Source of the DNA: Candidatus Omnitrophica bacterium UBA1562
Lineage (GTDB): Bacteria; Omnitrophota; Gorgyraeia; Gygaellales; Profunditerraquicolaceae
Length of the DNA: 5,295 bases
NCBI GenBank assembly: GCA_002322525.1
Contig: DCOU01000082.1
Span: 1-5,295 of the forward strand
Direction of reading: 5' to 3'
Position 1 is the first letter of the stretch; the number at the start of each line of letters is the position of its first letter. The position numbers and the translations under genes were made by a program. Under the pieces are notes generated by a model. That model saw only the letters and a list, made by a program, of their open reading frames with translations. It did not search any database and had not been told where the DNA came from. Shown here in pieces: positions 1 to 4,484 of this stretch.

Positions 1-50
1 AGTGAAGCCGAGCGACAGCGAGGCTGAACGGTGCATACACCACCAACCAA

Positions 51-66
51 GCCCGCCCCAGCGGGC
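51..66. repeat. GC-rich hairpin near the window start
   Basis: GCCCGC (51-56) and GCGGGC (61-66) form a perfect six-base stem with a CCCA loop. The direct repeat GGTGCAT lies at 30-36 and 67-73, and GGTG-CATA-CACC (30-41) is itself a small stem. On the minus strand the stem is followed by TTGGTTGG, which is too poor in T for a convincing terminator. I see no gene in 1-119 on either strand. Confidence 0.4.
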
Positions 67-119
67 GGTGCATTAAATTCAAGATACAGAGAACAAGGGA
101 AAAAGTATATTGTAAAACC

Positions 120-275
120 TTAATGATATTTCAGCCGAAGGTGCGCAAAAGCACACGTAGCTTCTTCGGGCTTTTGCCTCCGGAATCGCCTGTATTGGCG
201 TTGTTTCGCTCGTTTAAAACACTGTAGTAACGCCTTATAAGCGCCATGAATATCACCGACAGCGCAGGTCTTCAC
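120..275 (-). pseudogene. Truncated calcineurin-like metallophosphoesterase (N-terminal 23 residues) with unrelated tail
   Basis: A 51-codon frame starts at GTG 275, overlapping the nucleotidyltransferase TGA by four bases (GTGA), and ends at TAA 122-120. It begins MKTCAVGDIHGAYKALLQCF, a textbook N-terminus of bacterial calcineurin-like phosphoesterases: a beta strand, then GDIHG with metal ligands Asp8 and His10, then the first helix. After about residue 23 (KRA, near position 207) the translation becomes KQRQYRRFRRQKPEEAT and on to the end, which does not look like this family, and neither of the other frames restores it. The GDxxDRG-like, GNHD and later His motifs are absent, so no active enzyme can be made from what is seen. 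The whole family is normally well over 200 residues. The tight coupling suggests the intact gene was, or in relatives is, a third member of the AbiE-like operon. Confidence 0.7.
135..169. repeat. Two-part hairpin in the tail after the phosphoesterase fragment
   Basis: On the plus strand CCGAAG (135-140) and GTGCGC (141-146) pair with GCACAC (151-156, one G-T pair) and CTTCGG (164-169). The loop is AAAA and a seven-base bulge (157-163) sits on the 3' side. The overlapping GCAAAAGC (145-152) and GCTTTTGC (170-177) form a competing eight-base perfect stem. On the plus strand the structure is followed by a short CTTTT, so a weak plus-strand terminator is possible. The role is unknown. Confidence 0.45.
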
Positions 276-1063
276 TCTTCAGCCCTTCGCCGGATTCCAC
301 TAAACTTATCAAAGGCATCCTGCCTCACATCACCGATATAGGCATCAGGGCCATTTTCCTCTTCCACAAGCAAGGGACCCTTTGAGTCAATACTGCTAAA
401 ATATTCATTAAGATTTTCCGTAACCTTTTTGCCTTCCTTTTGTTTTCTAATAAGGGTTACCACATCATCAGCAAGCTGTTCTTTTTTAGGGCAAAATCTC
501 AGCATGTAGTAAGCATAATAAAGGTCTTTCTTTAGCTTATCCTTATTCTGTCTCTCAATAAATGTAAGCATTTTATGGAATGTAAACATAGATTCAGTCG
601 GTATCTGGATATCCCTCGCGTTAATTTTCGCTGTTATTACAGAACTAAGCAATAAACTGAAATTTTTAATCTCGTTGATTTTGATTTGTTGACCGATAAT
701 CCTATCCACAACCTTTCTTGGAACCTTAGGATCAGTAATGAATTCAACCTCGGCTTTCGCGTCTCCTGAGGCGTCTTTTACAATCGGCACGAATGGAAAC
801 GGCCTATCCATCGAAACGTGGCGCTCTCCGTAACCAAGCCTTTGAACACAGGAATAGACCGTATCTTTACCTTTGAAATCCCGAGCGCCAACGCCAAAAT
901 CGATATCTCCTGTTGTTACCGCCATATTAGAGACGTTCTTCCAAATATACCTGGCATAGATATAAGGCACCCACCCGCCGACAAGTACCAAATATGGCAA
1001 AAAATCGGCTAAATCATTTATGACTTTGATGAGGAGTTTCTCTCCCGGAAATTCTTTAAACAA
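272..1063 (-). CDS. AbiEii/GSU2403-like nucleotidyltransferase, putative type IV toxin
   Basis: The protein has 263 residues and a TTG start. The N-terminal part shows a polymerase-beta-type nucleotidyltransferase: LVLVGGWVPYIYARY with the Gly-Gly nucleotide loop (residues 29-30), then TTGDIDFGV with the metal-binding pair Asp53/Asp55. A third acidic site is probably in AEVEFIT (Glu105/Glu107). The spacing between the GG loop and DxD is longer than in small MNT-type enzymes and fits the GSU2403-type fold. The rest is helical, with a Lys-rich segment around residues 165-180 (ERQNKDKLKKDLYYAYYML) resembling the helical C-terminal half of AbiEii. AbiEii-class toxins transfer nucleotides, in the MenT case to tRNA; the target here is unknown. 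It overlaps the AbiEi-like gene by eight bases. Its TGA overlaps a GTG that begins a phosphoesterase-like frame. The toxin role is inferred from context; a housekeeping or defence nucleotidyltransferase is the alternative. Confidence 0.8.
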   Translation of the reverse strand: MFKEFPGEKLLIKVINDLADFLPYLVLVGGWVPYIYARYIWKNVSNMAVTTGDIDFGVGARDFKGKDTVYSCVQRLGYGERHVSMDRPFPFVPIVKDASGDAKAEVEFITDPKVPRKVVDRIIGQQIKINEIKNFSLLLSSVITAKINARDIQIPTESMFTFHKMLTFIERQNKDKLKKDLYYAYYMLRFCPKKEQLADDVVTLIRKQKEGKKVTENLNEYFSSIDSKGPLLVEEENGPDAYIGDVRQDAFDKFSGIRRRAEE

Positions 1064-1730
1064 TATTCTTTCCTTCCTCTTTTAAAGTTTTTAGCAAATA
1101 CTCCGCGTGTTCTCTGCCTCTCTGCAGAAAATGATACAAATCCAAATAAAGCTGGAGATCTGAAACTACATTATAACCTTTTATTTTTTGCGTATTAAAG
1201 AATACCGCAGTTTTATAATACGGTTTTATTAAACAGAAATTCCCGCCTCTTTTTAATTCTTTCAGATCAAGAACCTGCCTTAAGTCCAGCGAAGCATTAT
1301 TAAAATTCTTTGCAGGCAGATAACAGTACATAGTTGGCGTATTCACGTAATGCGTGATAAAATTCGCTCCTGTATGGAGCGTCAAAGCATATGCCATCCC
1401 CTGTTTCTTAGAGGCAAAATAGCTTTTCAAACGGCTCAAAACATCTCCCTGTGCCGAATAATAAAGATAAGCCTCGTTGCGTTCAAATTTATAGACTTTC
1501 AGCCACTCGTCTAATAACTCTTCCTTATTTTGTAATACACTATGAGCGAGCCTCCCCGAACGAATTCCCCCAACAAAACCTTTTTTGCGCAATGTAGATA
1601 ATACTGTGGCTGCGCGCGCGCGGCCTACCCCATACTCTCTCTCAAAGTCTCTAGCAACCCATTTCCTATCTGGTTGAGATAACATGGCACGTATCATTAT
1701 GGTAGCTTTGTCACTTAAAAGTATTTTCAT
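1056..1730 (-). CDS. AbiEi-like type IV antitoxin / winged-helix transcriptional regulator
   Basis: The protein has 224 residues. Residues 1-62 form a winged helix-turn-helix: KATIMIRAMLSQPDRKWVARDFEREYGVGRARAATVLSTLRKKGFV, with a basic wing after it. The long C-terminal domain ends in VVSDLQLYLDLYHFLQRGREHAEYLLKTL. That block is characteristic of AbiEi-family antitoxins (AbiEi_2-like, DUF2186), which bind promoter DNA and neutralise an AbiEii-type nucleotidyltransferase in type IV systems. The family call rests on recalled motifs. The start at ATG 1730 has a good ribosome binding site. The last codons overlap the start of the nucleotidyltransferase gene by eight bases, so the two are translationally coupled in antitoxin-toxin order. 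It probably represses its own operon through the box array upstream. No enzymatic residues are apparent. It could instead be a regulator of a non-toxic nucleotidyltransferase pair. Confidence 0.8.
   Translation of the reverse strand: MKILLSDKATIMIRAMLSQPDRKWVARDFEREYGVGRARAATVLSTLRKKGFVGGIRSGRLAHSVLQNKEELLDEWLKVYKFERNEAYLYYSAQGDVLSRLKSYFASKKQGMAYALTLHTGANFITHYVNTPTMYCYLPAKNFNNASLDLRQVLDLKELKRGGNFCLIKPYYKTAVFFNTQKIKGYNVVSDLQLYLDLYHFLQRGREHAEYLLKTLKEEGKNIV
1071..1080 (-). promoter_or_regulatory. Shine-Dalgarno supporting the TTG start of the nucleotidyltransferase
   Basis: AGAGGAAGGA on the minus strand ends seven bases before TTG 1063. This purine-rich site, within the end of the upstream gene, supports the non-ATG start. 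Confidence 0.6.
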
Positions 1731-1738
1731 TGTGGTTA

Positions 1739-1745
1739 CTCCTTT
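1739..1745 (-). promoter_or_regulatory. Shine-Dalgarno of the AbiEi-like gene
   Basis: AAAGGAG on the minus strand lies eight bases before ATG 1730 and five bases downstream of the last operator box, so protein bound at the array or folding of the leader could affect access to it. Confidence 0.7.
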
Positions 1746-1750
1746 TTGCT

Positions 1751-1810
1751 AAATGTCCACTGTATCTAAATGTCCACTAAATAGTGGACATTTCCTATTA
1801 ATGGACATTT
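1751..1810. promoter_or_regulatory. Symmetric four-box operator array upstream of the AbiEi-like gene
   Basis: Two direct copies of AAATGTCCACT (1751-1761 and 1768-1778) are followed by two inverted copies, AGTGGACATTT (1783-1793, perfect) and AATGGACATTT (1800-1810, one mismatch). Boxes 1-2 and 3-4 start 17 bases apart. The inner pair is separated by AAAT, and both pairs share one dyad axis at 1780/1781. The six-base spacers (GTATCT, CCTATT) are not conserved, so only the boxes appear selected. AbiEi antitoxins are known to bind inverted repeats upstream of their operons and repress them, which makes the product of 1056-1730 the likely ligand (inference). Confidence 0.75.
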
Positions 1811-1823
1811 TGTCACTATTGTT

Positions 1824-1852
1824 AGTAAAGTCAAGGTAAATTGCTGTGTCAA
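1824..1852 (-). promoter_or_regulatory. Putative sigma70-type promoter of the AbiE-like operon
   Basis: On the minus strand a perfect -35 TTGACA (1852-1847) is followed after 17 bases by TTTACT (1829-1824), which matches the -10 consensus at four of six positions. Transcription would start near 1817, leaving a leader of about 87 bases that contains the whole box array 1751-1810. This is a consensus match only. Another TTGACA occurs at 1882-1877, with a poorer -10. Confidence 0.45.
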
Positions 1853-1875
1853 CAAGATCATTGCGGAAAGCCGAT

Positions 1876-1907
1876 TTGTCAAAAAAAGTATATAGTTTTT
1901 GTGACAA
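1876..1907. other. AT-rich inverted repeat downstream of trmO
   Basis: Arms at 1876-1887 (TTGTCAAAAAAA) and 1896-1907 (TTTTTGTGACAA) are complementary at 11 of 12 positions around an eight-base centre (GTATATAG). GCC (1870-1872) and GGC (1908-1910) could extend the stem past a three-base bulge. No T-run follows the stem on the minus strand, so a standard terminator is not supported. It could be a weak terminator for the upstream operon or a binding site for a regulator of the downstream genes. Confidence 0.4.
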
Positions 1908-1934
1908 GGCGTTCGATGATATAGAGCAAGTGTT

Positions 1935-2415
1935 CTATAACCTCGTACGCTTGGGGATTTTGCCGGTTTTGAAGTGTTTACCGATCCAGCCGTTTTTGAC
2001 CTTATCCCGGCTGTCGAAGTGCTTCACGTAGGGCTTGATATCCAGAAGCGGAGTGCCGTCTAAAATATCGACTTCGGAAAATGTTACGGTATTGCCTTTG
2101 ACCTCTTCCAGTTTTACGATAGAAAATCCGATGTGATTCGGTCTATGAGGACTCCTGATTGCAAATATGCCATGCATTTCATCTTCAAGAAACGGCCTCC
2201 CTGCAAGCTTCTCTTCTTTAGATCTATCGAAATAATAGATTAAAATAATGTGCGAAAAACCTTCAATGTCCTTTAGCCCTGCCTGATATTCCGGGAATAG
2301 TCTAATTGTCCCCCTAACGCCCTTCTCAAATTTTCCTTGAATAGGAATGCCTTTTCAGCTCTTTATACGGCGTATGGATAATACCTATCGGCTTAATCTT
2401 AATGGGTCTCTTCAT
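1935..2415 (-). pseudogene. trmO: TrmO/TsaA-type tRNA (t6A37) N6-methyltransferase, broken by a single-base frameshift
   Basis: Translation from ATG 2415 gives MKRPIKIKPIGIIHTPYKELK and then leaves frame, reaching a stop after eight more codons. If one base of the run at 2352-2355 is removed, the frame continues GIPIQGKFEKG and through DIEGFSHIILIY to FLEDEMHGIFAIRSPHRPN, IGFSIVKLEEV, ILDGTPLLDIKPYV and a TAG at 1937-1935, for 159 residues in total. These are the hallmark blocks of the TrmO/TsaA (UPF0066) SAM-dependent enzyme, which methylates N6 of t6A37 in tRNA-Thr. The length matches the short form that lacks the C-terminal domain of the E. coli enzyme. A usually conserved Pro is His in RPNHIG. 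The largest intact piece with an ATG is 1935-2177, which lacks the N-terminal half and would not be active alone. Everything outside the frameshift is well kept, so it is either a sequencing or assembly error or a very recent lesion. Confidence 0.85.
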
Positions 2416-2417
2416 TT

Positions 2418-2738
2418 TTAGAACGTTACTACCTTATCGGATTCCTTAACAATATCATACATGTCTTTCATTGTTGAAATCGGGCACATTTCAGAGCCAT
2501 CTTGTTCCCTTGACTTTATGCAACTGCTACAAGCGTAGATCTTGCCGCCGGATTGCATAAATTTCTCTGCTTGTTCAATCGTGTTGAACTTATCCGTGCT
2601 CACTTTCTGATACTCCACACCCTTGCCCATGAAAAATACTTTTACCTCGTCACCTTGCCCAAGGGCGAAATTGCCGTAACGCAGAGCATTCCAGCAGGTT
2701 TCAGCGTCGTTACTCGAAATGATAACCCCGATCTTCAT
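2418..2738 (-). CDS. DsrE/DsrF-family sulfur-relay protein
   Basis: This 106-residue soluble protein starts MKIGVIISSNDAETCWNALR. The order is a first beta strand, a helix with the conserved NALRYGNFAL segment, the strand DEVKVFFMGKGVE (residues 30-42), a helix around NTIEQAEKFMQSGG, and then ACSSCIKSR with a CxxC pair (Cys70, Cys73) and EMCPISTMKDMYDIV with Cys85. This is the DsrE-like fold, whose members carry or transfer sulfane sulfur as cysteine persulfides. The Cys70/Cys73/Cys85 pattern fits the stand-alone group found in many anaerobes rather than the TusBCD/DsrEFH subunits. The electron or sulfur partner is not visible in the window. The gene starts 32 bases after the second methyltransferase and ends two bases before the trmO start. 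The family call is strong; the exact donor and acceptor are unknown. Confidence 0.88.
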   Translation of the reverse strand: MKIGVIISSNDAETCWNALRYGNFALGQGDEVKVFFMGKGVEYQKVSTDKFNTIEQAEKFMQSGGKIYACSSCIKSREQDGSEMCPISTMKDMYDIVKESDKVVTF

Positions 2739-2745
2739 CTTAAAA

Positions 2746-2750
2746 CCTCC
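2746..2750 (-). promoter_or_regulatory. Shine-Dalgarno that fixes the DsrE-family start
   Basis: GGAGG on the minus strand lies seven bases before ATG 2738. It selects this start over the longer in-frame ATG at 2840, whose extension would run back through the preceding methyltransferase gene. Confidence 0.8.
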
Positions 2751-2770
2751 GTTTTTGTTAAAACGATGCC

Positions 2771-3313
2771 CTAATGATACGGCTTTAAATCGCATCGGGC
2801 AGGACTGCTGAACCCAGCGCTTTTCGCCCATTTTATACAATCTTCAGGTTTTGGCCGAATATCCATCGAGGGCCCGCGAGGCGTTGACAGATCGTAATTC
2901 CAGTGAATGATGCCCGCCTTGCCGCCTTCCACTAAAATCCTGTTTGCTTCACGCAATAAGCTGACAGGATTTTCAAGATGCAGGATATTGAACAGCATCG
3001 CATAATCCACGCTTTCGGACGGTAAACCGGTCCCATCCGCCATGAAATCACGTAAGCCGACTTTCAGATTCATAACGCCGATTTTAACCGCCTCATACTT
3101 TGTCATTTCGATCATCTCCGGTTCGATATCAAATGCGAATAACTTGCCGGAAATCATCTTGGCGGCAGGAATGGTAAACGTACCGTAACCGCATCCGAAT
3201 TCCACGGCATTAGATACATCTTTATCGAGACCCATAATCCTAAGGGCCGCCTGCGGATTAAAGAAGTTTTCCCACATCTCTTTTTCGGGCATACCGCTGT
3301 CTCTGATTTTCAT
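2771..3313 (-). CDS. Class I SAM-dependent methyltransferase, second of two
   Basis: This 180-residue protein has motif I VEFGCGYGTF (about residues 37-46), the ribose-binding acid Asp62 in FAFDIEPEMIEM, the DFMADGTGLP segment with SVDYAMLFNILHLE (about residues 89-114), and the post-motif RILVEGGKAGIIHW. The stretch NYDLSTPRGPSMDIRPKPEDC near the C-terminus looks family-specific and may form part of the substrate site. The fold lacks a large cap domain, and the substrate is unknown. ATG at 3313 has AGGAG 12 bases upstream, inside the end of the preceding gene, which is slightly long spacing; coupling to the upstream gene five bases away is likely. The frame ends ARCDLKPYH, 32 bases before the dsrE-like start. 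It could methylate a small thiol, lipid or protein, but nothing in the sequence decides this. Confidence 0.87.
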   Translation of the reverse strand: MKIRDSGMPEKEMWENFFNPQAALRIMGLDKDVSNAVEFGCGYGTFTIPAAKMISGKLFAFDIEPEMIEMTKYEAVKIGVMNLKVGLRDFMADGTGLPSESVDYAMLFNILHLENPVSLLREANRILVEGGKAGIIHWNYDLSTPRGPSMDIRPKPEDCIKWAKSAGFSSPARCDLKPYH

Positions 3314-3318
3314 ATGTT

Positions 3319-3942
3319 CTAGTTACTCCTCTTTGCCAATATTACCACAAAACTGCCTTTGCCGAAACCAGTTTTTGGTTTCTCGATTGCTTTTATTTTA
3401 TCCGGCATCTTAAATAATGTCTGATAATAAGACAGCTTATTAAACCCTGCTTTGTTAAGCAGATGAGTGATCTCTTTGATGCTGAAAAATTTCGCTTGCT
3501 TATAGAATACGCTTCTCTTCCGCTGATAAAATTTACCTAAAAAGCTTTCCTTATCTATAATGGCGGTAATAATTTTACCGTTTTTCTTCAAAACTCTACG
3601 GGCTTCCCTTAAAACTTTTAATTGGTCTTTAACGAAACACAGGGTAATAATAATCGTCGCATAATCAAAGGTTGAATTTCTGAATGGGAGGCGTTCGCCA
3701 TAACCTAAGCGTGCATCTATGCCTCTTTGTCTTGCAATCTCAATCATCTTCTTTGAAGGGTCAACGCCGGTTCCTACGTTTAAGGGAGCTGCAAACCTGC
3801 CTGTGCCTACGCCGATTTCTAATCCTTTACCTCTTTTCGGCACTGCTTTTTTAAGGGCTTCTAATTCAGATAAATAGGCGAATTTATTTCTGTCATACCA
3901 GGCGTCATATTTTTGCGCATAGCGGTCAAAGACGCTCTTCAT
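3319..3942 (-). CDS. Class I SAM-dependent methyltransferase (UbiE/Methyltransf_11 type), first of two
   Basis: This 207-residue cytoplasmic protein has a Rossmann-type methyltransferase core. It opens with FDRYAQKYDAWYD, a common lead-in of this group. Motif I is LEIGVGTGRF (residues 41-50), and the acidic residue that binds the SAM ribose is Asp61 in GVDPSKKMIEIA. The region of motifs II-III is LPFRNSTFDYATIIITLCFV, followed by the helix LREARRVLKKNGK and the strand IITAII. The C-terminal part (residues 135-207) is basic, with a helix like those that cap small-molecule substrates. The substrate cannot be inferred. The start overlaps the J-protein stop by four bases, and the stop is five bases before the second methyltransferase. 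It shares only the generic SAM-binding motifs with its neighbour, so the pair is not a recent tandem duplication. Confidence 0.88.
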   Translation of the reverse strand: MKSVFDRYAQKYDAWYDRNKFAYLSELEALKKAVPKRGKGLEIGVGTGRFAAPLNVGTGVDPSKKMIEIARQRGIDARLGYGERLPFRNSTFDYATIIITLCFVKDQLKVLREARRVLKKNGKIITAIIDKESFLGKFYQRKRSVFYKQAKFFSIKEITHLLNKAGFNKLSYYQTLFKMPDKIKAIEKPKTGFGKGSFVVILAKRSN

Positions 3943-4256
3943 AACCCCAAGTCTCCAAACCAGCCGTCGTAAAACCGTTTGAGGTGCTCATAAATTTCTC
4001 TATCCATGGTATTTTTCTTTACGTCGGACTCCTTGAAAGAAAATCTGTAGTTTGCGCAATAATTCGAGATTATATCTTTTGCGTGTGTTATATGCTTGAA
4101 TTTCTCTTCGCATAATCTTTTATCCTTCTCTTTGCATCTATCAGGATGGTATTTTAGGGCAAGATTGCGGTAAGCATCTTTTATTTCTTCTAAACTGGCG
4201 TCTTCCCCTAATCCCAATAATCTCCGTGCTTCATCAATCTGCTTAAAATCAGCCAT
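3939..4256 (-). CDS. Small J-domain (DnaJ-like, class III) protein
   Basis: This 105-residue protein has a J-domain over about residues 8-66: helix II EEIKDAYRNLALKY, the diagnostic HPD motif at residues 37-39, then a charged loop and helix III (EEKFKHITHAKDI). HPD is what stimulates the ATPase of an Hsp70 (DnaK). It lacks the Gly/Phe region, the zinc-finger cysteines and the C-terminal substrate domains of full DnaJ, so it is a class III J-protein that would recruit DnaK to a particular client. The roughly 40-residue tail (KESDVKKN to the end) is not recognisable to me. ATG at 4256 lies one base after the DUF2892 stop, and its TGA overlaps the next ATG by four bases (ATGA), which indicates translational coupling. 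The client is unknown; the adjacent membrane protein or methyltransferases are possible (inference). Confidence 0.88.
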   Translation of the reverse strand: MADFKQIDEARRLLGLGEDASLEEIKDAYRNLALKYHPDRCKEKDKRLCEEKFKHITHAKDIISNYCANYRFSFKESDVKKNTMDREIYEHLKRFYDGWFGDLGL

Positions 4257-4257
4257 T

Positions 4258-4449
4258 TCAATTATCCCTCACCCTAAACTTTCTTAAAATCCACATCATG
4301 GGACACCAATTCGTAAATGCGGACTGAAAGAGACTAAAACCAACAAAGGCAGTAAACCACAGCCACTTTGGGCTGACCAAATAAGCTAATACGAGACTTG
4401 TCAAAATGAAAAATCCTGCAATTCCTCTTAAAGCTCTCTCTAGTGTCAT
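4258..4449 (-). CDS. DUF2892 (YgaP-type) small inner-membrane protein
   Basis: This 63-residue protein starts MTLERALRG. Two hydrophobic segments, about residues 10-26 and 28-46, are separated by a Pro-Lys turn (SPKW). They are followed by the family signature FTNWCPMMWILRKF with Cys49, and by a basic, presumably cytoplasmic tail. This matches the DUF2892 module that forms the membrane half of YgaP, where it is joined to a rhodanese; here it stands alone without the rhodanese. The known association is with sulfane-sulfur handling, but the molecular role of stand-alone DUF2892 proteins is not settled. ATG at 4449 is chosen over GTG at 4458 because the latter falls within the ribosome binding site. 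The stop is separated by one base from the J-domain gene. The DsrE gene in the same run supports a sulfur-related context (inference). Confidence 0.85.
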   Translation of the reverse strand: MTLERALRGIAGFFILTSLVLAYLVSPKWLWFTAFVGFSLFQSAFTNWCPMMWILRKFRVRDN

Positions 4450-4455
4450 TTTTAT

Positions 4456-4463
4456 CACCTCCC
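4456..4463 (-). promoter_or_regulatory. Strong Shine-Dalgarno that fixes the DUF2892 start
   Basis: The minus strand reads GGGAGGTG followed by ATAAAA and then ATG at 4449, a nearly full match to the anti-SD. The possible upstream GTG at 4458-4456 lies inside this site, so it cannot be the start. Confidence 0.8.
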
Positions 4464-4464
4464 T

Positions 4465-4483
4465 GCCTGCCGCAAGGACAGGC
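4465..4483 (-). other. GC-rich hairpin between barrel gene and DUF2892 gene
   Basis: On the minus strand GCCTGTC (4483-4477) can pair with GGCAGGC (4471-4465), with one G-U pair, across a five-base loop (CTTGC). It begins one base after the barrel stop codon and ends next to the Shine-Dalgarno of the following gene. No T-run follows it, so it is not a normal intrinsic terminator. It could be an mRNA processing or stability stem, or could tune initiation at the DUF2892 gene. Confidence 0.45.
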
Positions 4484-4484
4484 G

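Noticed and set aside
120..207. Integron attC site in the structured tail
   Set aside because: There are paired stems with bulges and a GGCGTTGTT stretch, but no matching RYYYAAC and GTTRRRY core boxes flank the structure.
818..1012. Plus-strand open frame opposite the nucleotidyltransferase
   Set aside because: It is the antisense shadow of conserved nucleotidyltransferase coding sequence, with no recognisable product.
1751..1810. Short CRISPR-like array
   Set aside because: The boxes are only 11 bases, half are inverted, and the spacers are 4-6 bases; this is an operator arrangement.
1920..1939. TATAGA/TCTATA stem at the trmO stop as a terminator
   Set aside because: It is only six AT-rich pairs with an eight-base loop and no following T-run, so it is too weak to call.
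1846..2031. Plus-strand open frame over the trmO end and intergenic dyad
   Set aside because: Half of it is antisense to trmO and the rest crosses regulatory repeats; the translation looks random.
2553..2774. Plus-strand open frame opposite the DsrE gene
   Set aside because: It is the antisense shadow of a well-conserved family gene.
2739..2840. Longer DsrE-family protein starting at ATG 2840
   Set aside because: The extra 34 residues overlap the end of the upstream methyltransferase, have no family resemblance, and the GGAGG seven bases before ATG 2738 marks the true start.
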